Source: Chloroflexota bacterium
Lineage (GTDB): Bacteria > Chloroflexota > Dehalococcoidia > Lucifugimonadales > VGZR01
Direction: 5' to 3'
NCBI GenBank assembly: GCA_027625225.1
Contig: JAQBWG010000016.1
Span: 1-17,049, forward strand
DNA length: 17,049 nucleotides
Made by a program: the position numbers and the translations under genes
Notes under the pieces: model-generated
What the model saw: only the letters and a program-made list of their open reading frames with translations
What the model was told of the DNA's origin: nothing
Databases searched by the model: none
Shown: positions 1 through 6,618 of the stretch, one piece after another
Numbering within the stretch: position 1 is the first letter of the stretch
Layout of the letters: every line of letters begins with the position of its first letter

Positions 1-401
1 GTTTCGTTAGCTGCTTTTAGTCCACGCAGGAGCATGTCGCGGTCGAGGCAGGGGCGTGCGCCGTCGTGAATGATTACCCATTCGGCGTCAGAGACACGCT
101 CAAGGCCGTTGCGGACGGAGTCTTGTCTGCGTTCGCCGCCTTGGCAGATCTCGCGCACTTTATGCCAGCCCCGATCGGCTACGAGCCGGCGTGCGTGGTC
201 AAGGCTGCCGGGAGCCAATACGAGGACTATGTCGTTCACTTCGGGGCTATCGTCGAGGACTTGTATGCCGTGTGCAAGCAGGGGGCGCCCAGCAACTTCA
301 GCGAACACCTTGTCCACGCCGTTCATGCGGCGGCTTGCACCAGCGGCCACGACGATGGCGGCGGTGCGTTGATGTGTAGGGCTGGCATCTTTGGTATTCA
401 T
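1..401 (-). CDS. ispD: 2-C-methyl-D-erythritol 4-phosphate cytidylyltransferase, N-terminal part (cut by window edge)
   Basis: IspD joins CTP and methylerythritol phosphate in the non-mevalonate isoprenoid pathway, in the cytoplasm. About 133 codons are visible; the C-terminal portion lies left of the window. Reading leftward from the ATG at 401, the protein has a short 12-residue lead, then the nucleotide-binding stretch AAIVVAAGASRRM (residues 14-26), the conserved lysine in VDKVF (about residue 31), the GGERRQDSVRNGL segment (about residues 84-96) and VIIHDGARPCL (about residues 106-116), which is the family's HDxARP signature. The start was chosen because it is the ATG just before the nucleotide-binding strand. 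No Shine-Dalgarno sequence precedes it, and a TATGAT sits only 14 bases upstream. The family call is secure from the two signatures. Fusion to IspF downstream cannot be judged here. Confidence 0.93.
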   Translation of the reverse strand, partial: MNTKDASPTHQRTAAIVVAAGASRRMNGVDKVFAEVAGRPLLAHGIQVLDDSPEVNDIVLVLAPGSLDHARRLVADRGWHKVREICQGGERRQDSVRNGLERVSDAEWVIIHDGARPCLDRDMLLRGLKAANE

Positions 402-577
402 AGCTGTGCCGGATAATCATACACCACCGTGCATGCCGTGATGCCGCCGTGCCGGTCAAGACGTGAGGATGATGAAGCAGGTGACATGTGACACGAGATG
501 TGCGAGGCTTTTCCGAGGTTTTAGATAGTAGTCATGGTAGAATTCAACAAGCCACACAGGTGGCATGGTAGGGGGAA
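402..577. promoter_or_regulatory. Divergent intergenic region between ispD and the EVE-domain gene
   Basis: For ispD, TATGAT (421 down to 416, minus strand) is a plausible -10, but no good -35 lies 16-18 bases before it. For the EVE gene, TAGAAT (538-543, plus strand) is a plausible -10, also without a clear -35. A perfect 5-bp hairpin GCCAC-ACAG-GTGGC (551-564) lies just before the G-rich ribosome site (571-575) of the EVE gene and could affect its translation. These are weak calls by eye. Confidence 0.3.
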
Positions 578-1180
578 ATGGCAAGAAATTACTGGATGCT
601 CGTGCAGACTGCCGAGAACTTCGAAATTTCCAAAGGTTTGGGATTTACGCTTCATGGAGTCGGTCCCAAGTACAGGAAACGTGCCGACCGAATGCAGCCC
701 GATGACAGGGTTCTGTATTACGTAAGCGGCGTCAACAAGTGGACTGTTGCAGCAACGATCACGTCGAAGAGCTTCGAGGACAATGCGCCGATTTGGAAAT
801 CTTATTCCAACCGGGATGACTTTCGGCACAGGGTAAAGATACAGCCGACGATTATTCTGCAGGAGTCGGAGTATATTGATGCCATGATTTTGGCTCCGCG
901 TTTGAGTTATGTGAAAAAGTGGGTTCCCGATATGTGGCCGTTAGCGTTCGTGGGTAGCCTGCATCTTTTACCTCAAGCTGACTTTAAGCTGATTGAAGAC
1001 GAGATGAAGAGGCTTGTTTCGTATCGCACTAAGCCGTTATGGACCGGCCCAAATTCAAAACCTGCCGAGTCTGCGCCAACCCTCGATGTGCATAATAGTA
1101 CGGCAACTGCCACCGAGCAGGCTTCTGAAATCGCAGAGCCGGTGCAGGCAGACGAAGAAGAACAGCGCGCGAGCGCGTAA
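578..1180 (+). CDS. EVE domain-containing protein (PUA-like fold)
   Basis: A 200-residue soluble protein. Residues 1 to about 147 match the EVE domain: the opening NYWMLVQTAENF, the basic patch KYRKRADRMQ (31-40), DRVLYYVSG (43-51) and a central segment ending WPLAFVGSLHLLP (120-132). EVE domains belong to the PUA-like superfamily, whose members bind modified bases in RNA or DNA; the ligand here is unknown. Residues 150-200 are rich in Ala, Glu, Pro and Thr and look disordered. The ATG at 578 follows a GGGGG run only two bases away, a cramped ribosome site, but the domain begins at residue 4, so a later start is unlikely. The gene stands alone, divergent from ispD and convergent with the aldo/keto reductase, with 15 bases between stops. 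The last codons also encode the upstream arm of a terminator hairpin. Confidence 0.85.
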   Translation: MARNYWMLVQTAENFEISKGLGFTLHGVGPKYRKRADRMQPDDRVLYYVSGVNKWTVAATITSKSFEDNAPIWKSYSNRDDFRHRVKIQPTIILQESEYIDAMILAPRLSYVKKWVPDMWPLAFVGSLHLLPQADFKLIEDEMKRLVSYRTKPLWTGPNSKPAESAPTLDVHNSTATATEQASEIAEPVQADEEEQRASA

Positions 1181-1197
1181 GCTTCTCTTCGTCTTTT
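1151..1197 (+). terminator. Intrinsic terminator of the EVE-domain gene, overlapping its coding end
   Basis: GACGAAGA (1151-1158) pairs perfectly with TCTTCGTC (1186-1193). After a bulged A, GAA (1160-1162) also pairs with TTC (1183-1185). Inside is GCGC-GCGA-GCGC (1165-1176), a GC stem with a GNRA-type loop. TTTT (1194-1197) follows the outer stem at once. The stop codon at 1178-1180 lies inside the structure. There is no T-run on the other side, so it should act in the rightward direction only. Confidence 0.6.
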
Positions 1198-2190
1198 AAG
1201 AGACCCGTTCGGCCTTTTCCGGTACAAACACCCCGTCGTCGTAGAACTGGTGCAGTTGTTCCATGAACTCCTGAGGAATGTCCTCGGCGTCTGACGTCGC
1301 CGCGAATTCCTGGAGTTGAGGCATATTCGTGATGTTGGGGAGCACTGACGCCACCAGCGGCTCAGACAGAGGGAACTTGATGGCGATTTGGCCGATGCTC
1401 GCACTCAGGTTCTCGGTCAAGAATCCGATGTGTTCGAGGGTCTTGAGCATGGATGTGAGCCATTCGCGCCTGCGGAAACTCCGGTGGTCGGACTCGTCGA
1501 AGACGGTGTCTTTAGTAAAGGTGCCATCGAGTAGTCCCGAGGCGTGGGGCACGCGGGAGAGCAGTCCGGTGTTGTGCTCGCGGGCGGTGGGGAAGAAACG
1601 GCGGCAGGCTGCTGCTCGATGATGCTGTAGATGATTTGCATGGTGGCGACCTTGCGCTCTTCCATCGAGGCGACGCCTTCGTCGTACCAGCCGATGTCGG
1701 GCCCCAAAGCTACGGCGTAATGCCGGAGTTTGCCTTCGGATACGAGTTCTTTCAGCGTTTCAAACAGGTCATCGCTTTCGATAGCGGTGAGCCGTGGGTT
1801 GTGTAGCTGATACAAATCAATGTAGTCGGTTTTCAATCGGCGCAGACTTTGCTCGCAGGCGTACCGCACGAACTCAGGGTCCCATTTCTGCGGGCGCTCG
1901 GTGTGGCCGACGCGCGGAGTCTTGTCGTAGATGTCGTAGCCAAACTTCGTCCCCAAGACGATGTCGTGGCGGTTCTTCCCCAGAGCTTTAGCAAGAATCT
2001 CTTCACCATATCCGTCGCCGTAGGTATCGGCGGTGTCGAACAGGTTGATACCGAGGTCAAGAGCCTTGCGTAGTAGCTTGACGCCGGTGTCTTCGTCTAT
2101 CTTTCCCCACCAGTTGGTGCTGACGGACCAGACGCCGAATCCCACTTCTGAGACGCTGAGGTCGGTGGAGCCGAGCTTGCGGTACTTCAT
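1196..2190 (-). pseudogene. Aldo/keto reductase, interrupted by a one-base frameshift
   Basis: NADPH-dependent oxidoreductase of the aldo/keto reductase superfamily (TIM barrel). The first frame starts at the ATG at 2190 and has the tetrad D52, Y57, K82 and H130 in [15 protein letters not shown] and YQLHNP. After [11 protein letters not shown] the family-like sequence continues in another frame as [20 protein letters not shown] and runs to the stop at 1196-1198. Inserting one base at about 1601-1607 restores one frame of 331 codons plus stop, a normal length for the family. All catalytic residues lie before the break, but the C-terminal barrel part with cofactor-binding residues lies after it. 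It is either a true inactivation or a sequencing or assembly error; the second frame is well preserved, which points to a very recent event or an error. The start overlaps the stop of the DUF1802 gene (ATGA), so the two are translationally coupled. Confidence 0.85.
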
Positions 2191-2798
2191 GCTCCGACCT
2201 TTACGCTGGTGGCCACGCCAACGAGTGCGTTACGAATCGCTCCGGCCTGCTTCTCATAGTCGGCGTCCGATAAGACGGGGTTAATCTGTCCCATGGGAAC
2301 GACCTGTCTGAGGTCAACCCACGATTTGCATCCGGCAAACTCGTCGAGAATGGGTAGTGCCTGAGGCTGTGTGAGCTTGTAGATGCGCAGCAAGGCTACC
2401 GTCAGCGGCTGTTTGGGTCGCCAGTGGAGGCGCTTTTCGGCGTAATCGTCGGTCCAAATGTGGTAGTCGGATATGCGTGTAAGCGCATCGGGGTCGGAGG
2501 TCTCGAACATATCGGTGACGATGGCGAAGCAGGATAAGGTTATCAGGCCGTCCACATCGTTCTCGATTTCGGTCTTTTGCAGGTCGGGATGGTACGCTTC
2601 TTTGACCAGTTCGGCCTTCTGGTGTTCGTAGGTCGGGAAAAGGAGGAATTCGGGATGTACGACGCGGAACTCCTTGTCGTCTTTGTGAATACCTCCTTTG
2701 CGCAGGATGAGTATCTGTTCGCCCTGTATGAGCGCATTCACGGCCACGGCCCACTCTTTGAGTCCGAGCGAGCTTTCAGCCGGTAGGAGATTCAGCAT
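2187..2798 (-). CDS. DUF1802 family protein
   Basis: A 203-residue protein whose N-terminal half reads [20 protein letters not shown] (13-32), then RKGGIHKDD (33-41) and [17 protein letters not shown] (44-60), matching DUF1802 as I recall it. The family's function is unknown. No signal peptide or membrane segment is visible, so it is probably cytoplasmic. The ATG at 2798 has a good ribosome site, GAGG, six bases upstream. It is the first gene of a two-gene unit with the aldo/keto reductase, overlapping by four bases, behind the TATAAT promoter at 2831-2859. The sequence does not support a specific biochemical role. Confidence 0.75.
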   Translation of the reverse strand: MLNLLPAESSLGLKEWAVAVNALIQGEQILILRKGGIHKDDKEFRVVHPEFLLFPTYEHQKAELVKEAYHPDLQKTEIENDVDGLITLSCFAIVTDMFETSDPDALTRISDYHIWTDDYAEKRLHWRPKQPLTVALLRIYKLTQPQALPILDEFAGCKSWVDLRQVVPMGQINPVLSDADYEKQAGAIRNALVGVATSVKVGA

Positions 2799-2814
2799 TA
2801 TTACCTCGAAATAT

Positions 2815-2826
2815 CAGGTTTACCTG
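2815..2826. promoter_or_regulatory. Perfect palindrome at the DUF1802 transcription start, possible operator
   Basis: CAGGTTTACCTG has 5-base arms (CAGGT/ACCTG) around a two-base centre. It lies 4 bases beyond the -10 element (2831-2836), so it would cover the predicted transcription start near 2824. That is a classic position for a repressor site. No regulator gene is adjacent. The site is short, so chance cannot be excluded. Confidence 0.35.
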
Positions 2827-2830
2827 TTCG

Positions 2831-2859
2831 ATTATAGCTGTCGATAGGCGGCGGGTCGA
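2831..2859 (-). promoter_or_regulatory. Sigma-70-type promoter of the DUF1802-aldo/keto reductase unit
   Basis: On the minus strand TCGACC (2859-2854) and a perfect TATAAT (2836-2831) are separated by 17 bases. The predicted start near 2824 leaves a leader of about 26 bases before the ATG at 2798. Confidence 0.6.
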
Positions 2860-2882
2860 GGTAAGGAGCGATAGGAATAACC

Positions 2883-2910
2883 TTGACTTTGCCCCCTCGT
2901 TAGCTACAAT
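2883..2910 (+). promoter_or_regulatory. Sigma-70-type promoter of the YIP1-like gene
   Basis: TTGACT (2883-2888) and TACAAT (2905-2910) are separated by 16 bases and each matches consensus in five of six positions. The predicted start near 2917 leaves about 30 bases before the TTG start at 2947. It diverges from the DUF1802 promoter. Confidence 0.65.
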
Positions 2911-2946
2911 CGGCAGCACCCCTAACTATTCGGAGTATGTGATTCA

Positions 2947-3660
2947 TTGGCCAACCAGCCGCCCAAATCGTCCCGGTCAGGACGTCCTCGACGCGGGAAA
3001 CGTACGAGGACTCAAGTCACACAGGAACGTGCCCAGCAAGACTCTTCGGATAGTTTCCCGGAGTCGAAGCAGGCGGTTATCGATAGGGAATCCACCTGGC
3101 TGTTGCTCATAGTCAGAGCGTTATTGCTGGACCGAACCCTATACCATGAGCTTCGCCGTCGGCCTGCAGCATCATTCACAGCATTGGGCATAGTAGCGCT
3201 CGTCGGCATTGCTTTTGCGGTGGGTGTCCGGAACGGTGTTGGTGATACGCCAGTACTCAATCTAGGTGGCCAACCCTTCATAACCTCATTGTGGCGTGTG
3301 AACTACATCGTGTTCGGGTGGGTCATCTGGTCGTGGGAAGCGATTCTTATTGGGCGGTATGCCTTTGGGAGCGACGCTACAGTTCAGCAGATGCTACGGG
3401 CGATTGGGTTTGCACTTGCGCCAGGGCTCTTATTTTTTGCGGTGCCCGTACAAGGAACCGCAGGAGTCGTGATTTATTACCTGACGATTGTTTGGATTCT
3501 TATCAACGGAAGCCTGGCGGTCAAAGAAACGTTGGGTCTGGGATGGTGGAAAGGTGTAACAGCCGGAGCCTTCGGTTGGCTGCTGGTGTACATCCTGATG
3601 TTGAATTTTCTCAACACCATTTCCACCGAAGCGGTCGAAGAGGTGCCTGTCGAGGCGTAG
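2947..3660 (+). CDS. YIP1-family-like integral membrane protein
   Basis: A 237-residue membrane protein. Residues 1-45 are hydrophilic and very rich in Arg, Lys, Ser and Gln. Five hydrophobic segments follow, at about 76-95, 118-137, 152-168, 172-192 and 202-222, with a short acidic end (EAVEEVPVEA). This layout, and the GFALAPGLLFF stretch in the third helix, fits the Yip1 superfamily, whose bacterial members are of unknown function. The start is TTG at 2947; GGAG (2932-2935) lies 11 bases before it, and the only nearby ATG (2937) is followed at once by a stop. It is a single gene with its own promoter, convergent with tatD across six bases. The family call is by topology and composition, and another small polytopic family is possible. 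Confidence 0.7.
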   Translation: MANQPPKSSRSGRPRRGKRTRTQVTQERAQQDSSDSFPESKQAVIDRESTWLLLIVRALLLDRTLYHELRRRPAASFTALGIVALVGIAFAVGVRNGVGDTPVLNLGGQPFITSLWRVNYIVFGWVIWSWEAILIGRYAFGSDATVQQMLRAIGFALAPGLLFFAVPVQGTAGVVIYYLTIVWILINGSLAVKETLGLGWWKGVTAGAFGWLLVYILMLNFLNTISTEAVEEVPVEA

Positions 3661-3666
3661 CCTAGC

Positions 3667-4488
3667 CTAGCTTTCCAGTATTCCTAATAATGCCGTAGCT
3701 TTTCCTCCCAACATCCTTAGTGCGTTTGCGGTTGTTACCCGCTGCACTTCGTCCACTTCCATGCCTTTGAGTTCGGCAAGCTTCACCGCGATGTCGGCCA
3801 GATGGCGGGGTTCAGTCCAGTTCTCACGTTTCTTTTTGAACGGCTGGGGAAAAGTGTCCGTCTCCAGGACGATGTGCTCAAGCGGTACGTCTTTGGCCAC
3901 CCGTTGAAGCTCTGGCAGGTGCAAGAGCGGCCGGGCGAGCGAGATGTACATACCCATGTCAATGACCGATCGTGCGGTGGACTCGTTCCCTTGAAAGTAG
4001 TGCATCGCGCCGCCGACTTCGTATGCCTGTTCCTCGCGCAATACCCGCAGCGTGTCGGTGTGTGATTCGCGGCTGTGGAAGACCACAGGCAGTGCCAATT
4101 CACGCGCTAGTCGTATTTGTTCGCGGAACGCCTGAAACTGCGTCGCCCGGTCTGGAGCGCCCTCCATGTAGTCCAGCCCCACCTCGCTCATCACCACCAC
4201 CTTTTCGGATGACAGAGCTGTTTCTTTGAGCTCGGTGTACGTGGGTTCATCTACCGGGCCAGTGAGGTCCATTGGATGAATGCCAACGCCCGCAAACATC
4301 TTGGGGAACGTTTCCGCCAGATAAACGGCGCGCTTCGAGCTTTCGGGTGTCGTTCCGGCGGTGATGATGGCGCTCACGCCGACTTGCTCCGCACGCGCCA
4401 ATATCTCGCTGACCTCGGCATCGCTGAAGTCGTGGAGATGCGCATGGCAATCGATAAAACGAGGGATTGTAAGCGCGCTGACGGACAT
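3667..4488 (-). CDS. TatD family metal-dependent hydrolase
   Basis: An amidohydrolase-fold protein of the TatD type (metal-dependent DNase or phosphoesterase in studied members), cytoplasmic. Numbering from the ATG at 4488, the metal ligands are H15 and H17 (DCHAHLH), E102 (SEVGLDY), H138 (VFHSRES), H163 (AMHYFQG) and D211 (ETDTFP), so the active site is complete. Length is 273 residues, normal for the family. An in-frame GTG at 4497 is possible, but it sits one base after a perfect minus-strand TATAAT (4504-4499), so a transcript from that promoter would begin after the GTG and at or just before the ATG at 4488. I therefore choose the ATG and expect a leaderless or nearly leaderless message; there is no Shine-Dalgarno sequence. 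Some members of this group are annotated as hydrolases of unknown substrate, and the substrate cannot be inferred here. Confidence 0.87.
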   Translation of the reverse strand: MSVSALTIPRFIDCHAHLHDFSDAEVSEILARAEQVGVSAIITAGTTPESSKRAVYLAETFPKMFAGVGIHPMDLTGPVDEPTYTELKETALSSEKVVVMSEVGLDYMEGAPDRATQFQAFREQIRLARELALPVVFHSRESHTDTLRVLREEQAYEVGGAMHYFQGNESTARSVIDMGMYISLARPLLHLPELQRVAKDVPLEHIVLETDTFPQPFKKKRENWTEPRHLADIAVKLAELKGMEVDEVQRVTTANALRMLGGKATALLGILES

Positions 4489-4506
4489 GTCGGGCACGAT
4501 TATACT
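4478..4506 (+). promoter_or_regulatory. Promoter of the solute-binding protein gene
   Basis: CTGACG (4478-4483) and TATACT (4501-4506) are 17 bases apart. The predicted start near 4513 gives a leader of about 24 bases before the ATG at 4537. The -35 lies inside the first codons of tatD, and the -10 overlaps the opposite-strand TATAAT. Confidence 0.6.
4499..4504 (-). promoter_or_regulatory. -10 element of tatD (TATAAT), overlapping the divergent promoter
   Basis: A perfect TATAAT reads leftward and ends 10 bases before the ATG at 4488. No convincing -35 is present (GTCCCG at a 17-base spacing). It shares four bases with the plus-strand -10 TATACT, so RNA polymerase could bind in either direction but not both at once. 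Confidence 0.5.
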
Positions 4507-4536
4507 TGAGGCAGCCGCTTACGGGACGGGTAGGGG

Positions 4537-6171
4537 ATGATTCGGGCGTTTATATCCAATCGAGACCGGATGCTTTTTGTGATTGCCCTACTGGTTTTTT
4601 TTGCCCTTGCAGCTTGTTCCGATACTAGTGCTATGTCTCCACCAACCGCCGTGGTTCCTACATCCGCTTCCACTGTAGGTATCTCAGGCATAGCATACGG
4701 TGGCACTTTACGTCTGGCCACGCGAGAAGCGCCGGTACACTTCGATGTGCACTTCGACGCCTCGACTGCGCTGTCGACGTGGGGGCCGGGGCTTGAATAT
4801 AGCCGACTCATGCGGTTCACGACCGGCCCCGACGTGGTGCTGCCCGGCCTAGTCGTCGAATGCGAGTTGTGTGAACGGTGGGTTATGGAGGATGACCGCA
4901 CGTTTCTATTTGAGTTGCGTGAGGGCGTGCGGTGGCACGAAGGGGAGTTGGTTGACGATCGCACTCTGAACGCTGGTGACGTTGTGTACAGCTATGACCG
5001 CCAGCGGAGTCCCAGCGGGCCGAATGCGGGTTTGCTGGCTGCCGTGGATGGAGTCGAGGCGGTGGGCGAATTTGCCGTTCGCATTACGCTGGCCGTGCCG
5101 GACGCTGACTTTATGCTCGGCCTGGCCGATGCTCGCTCGAAGATTGTTGCGCCCGAAACGGTCGCGGTGAACGGCGATTTGCGGAACGGCCCGATCGTGG
5201 GAACCGGCCCGTGGAAACTCGCGAGCTTTAGCGACTTTGCATACGTATTTGAACGCAATCAGAGCTATTTCGAAGACGGTTTGCCATATGCCGATGGCCT
5301 GGAAGTACATATCATCCCCGACCAAGCCAACCGCTATGCGGCTTTCCGGGTCGGGCAACTCGACATCGTGGATATGGAGCCGAATCAGTGGCAGGATTTG
5401 CTCGACGACAAGCCGGATGCGCCGTCGTTGTTCGCGCGGGAAACGGGTACGGGAATGGAGCTGGGAATCAATGCCAGCCGCGAGCCGTTCGACGACCCTG
5501 CCGTGCGCCGTGCCGTGTTCCAGGCACACGATCCGTGGAACGCCATCGAGGACATCTGGGATGGTGCCGCTTATGTCAGCCCGGGGTTCCCGATTTCCGA
5601 TCCGTCGTGGCTATTAGAGCGCGACGAACTGGCAGCGGTCTTTGGCAATCCCGAACAGGCTCGCGAGGCCGTGCGAGGCGTAGACAGACCAGTAGTCATT
5701 AGGGTAGGGAATTATGGTCAGAGTTACCTCGACCACGCTGCCCGGCTTGCCGAAGAGATGCGTGCGGTCGGGTTCGACGCAAGCATCGAGATAGTAAATC
5801 AGCGATTATTCGGCGATGCTGTGTGGTTTGGTGGGGATTATCAGATATTCCTTGGCCCGGTGCCGCTCATCACGACGCCCAATGCTTATTTGTTTGGCAC
5901 GCTGCACAGTGCGGGCGTGTGGAACACAACTGGACTCGCCGACGCCAACCTTGACCGACTTATCGAGCAGCAGGCTGTCGAGTACGACACGGCAGTGCGT
6001 CGTGGACTGGTGCAGGACATCCAGCGCTGGATGCTCGACCAGGCGGTGCGGTACATGCCCGCTACACGCATTTCCATCTGGACGTGGCAGCAGAACGTGC
6101 GGGGGTTTCACCCTAACTTTGCGGGATTCGAGTACTCGCACTGGTCGAACGTGTGGTTCGAAGGAGGGTAG
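4537..6171 (+). CDS. ABC transporter substrate-binding lipoprotein, family 5 (peptide/nickel type)
   Basis: A 544-residue extracytoplasmic solute-binding protein of the SBP_bac_5 (DppA/OppA-like) family. The N-terminus has three arginines (R3, R9, R11), a hydrophobic core and the lipobox LAAC with lipidation Cys27, so it should be anchored to the outer face of the membrane. The mature part begins YGGTLRLATREAP (about 50-62). It then shows the family's typical PGLVVECELCERWVM and FLFELREGVRWHEG blocks (about 107-138) and NAGDVVYSYDRQRSP. The start ATG at 4537 is chosen because it supplies the charged signal region; Met12 would not. The ribosome site GGTAGGGG abuts the ATG. No permease or ATPase gene is nearby: upstream is tatD and downstream is the convergent suf operon, three bases away. 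It must work with a transporter encoded elsewhere or as a sensor. The ligand cannot be told from sequence; peptides are only the commonest case. Confidence 0.88.
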   Translation: MIRAFISNRDRMLFVIALLVFFALAACSDTSAMSPPTAVVPTSASTVGISGIAYGGTLRLATREAPVHFDVHFDASTALSTWGPGLEYSRLMRFTTGPDVVLPGLVVECELCERWVMEDDRTFLFELREGVRWHEGELVDDRTLNAGDVVYSYDRQRSPSGPNAGLLAAVDGVEAVGEFAVRITLAVPDADFMLGLADARSKIVAPETVAVNGDLRNGPIVGTGPWKLASFSDFAYVFERNQSYFEDGLPYADGLEVHIIPDQANRYAAFRVGQLDIVDMEPNQWQDLLDDKPDAPSLFARETGTGMELGINASREPFDDPAVRRAVFQAHDPWNAIEDIWDGAAYVSPGFPISDPSWLLERDELAAVFGNPEQAREAVRGVDRPVVIRVGNYGQSYLDHAARLAEEMRAVGFDASIEIVNQRLFGDAVWFGGDYQIFLGPVPLITTPNAYLFGTLHSAGVWNTTGLADANLDRLIEQQAVEYDTAVRRGLVQDIQRWMLDQAVRYMPATRISIWTWQQNVRGFHPNFAGFEYSHWSNVWFEGG

Positions 6172-6174
6172 GGG

Positions 6175-6618
6175 TTAGCCTGCCAGCGCGTCCTCAAGTG
6201 TAGACCAAGGCAACAGTGCGCACTTGATGCGGACAGGGAATTCGCGCACGTGTTCCAGCACGGTTAGTTCCCCGAGATCCTCGCGTTCATCATCGGATGG
6301 CGCATCGCCTTTCAGCATCGCCCGGAACGTTTTTGCCAGTTCTACGATGTCGGAGCGGGACTTGCCCGTGAGGGCTTCGCTCATCATGGAAGCAGATGCA
6401 CGGTTGATGGAGCAACCGACGCTCTGCACGCCGACGCGCGCGGCCTGGTCGTCGTTCAGTGCGATTTGTAGGTGCACCTCGTCGCCGCAGAACGGGTTCA
6501 CGCCGTCGGCGCGAAGGTCTGCGGGCTCTACGGTGTCGCTGTTACGGGGAGTGCGGCAGTGGTCGAGCACCACGTCGCCGTACAGGTCATCGAGTTCGTT
6601 TTGCGCGTTTTGCGCCAT
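6175..6618 (-). CDS. sufU: SufU-type iron-sulfur assembly / sulfur-transfer protein (second copy)
   Basis: A 147-residue SufU/IscU-fold protein that accepts sulfur from SufS. The conserved site is C44 and D46 (NPFCGDE), C69 (SVGCSINRASASMM) and C133 (RIKCALLPW), matching the Cys-Asp-Cys-Cys zinc site known from Bacillus SufU. The insert between the second and third cysteines is of SufU length, longer than in IscU. An extra C21 lies in LDHCRTPRN. The start at 6618 overlaps the last 32 bases of sufS, which places it as the direct translational partner of that cysteine desulfurase; GAGG lies about 11 bases upstream. It is the last gene of the suf operon and converges with the solute-binding protein gene with three bases between. 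It differs clearly from the other SufU at 8682-9131, so it is not a recent tandem copy. Confidence 0.9.
   Translation of the reverse strand: MAQNAQNELDDLYGDVVLDHCRTPRNSDTVEPADLRADGVNPFCGDEVHLQIALNDDQAARVGVQSVGCSINRASASMMSEALTGKSRSDIVELAKTFRAMLKGDAPSDDEREDLGELTVLEHVREFPVRIKCALLPWSTLEDALAG

Noticed and set aside
454..459. TTGACC as a -35 for ispD
   Set aside because: It is 32 bases from the TATGAT at 416-421, too far for a sigma-70 promoter.
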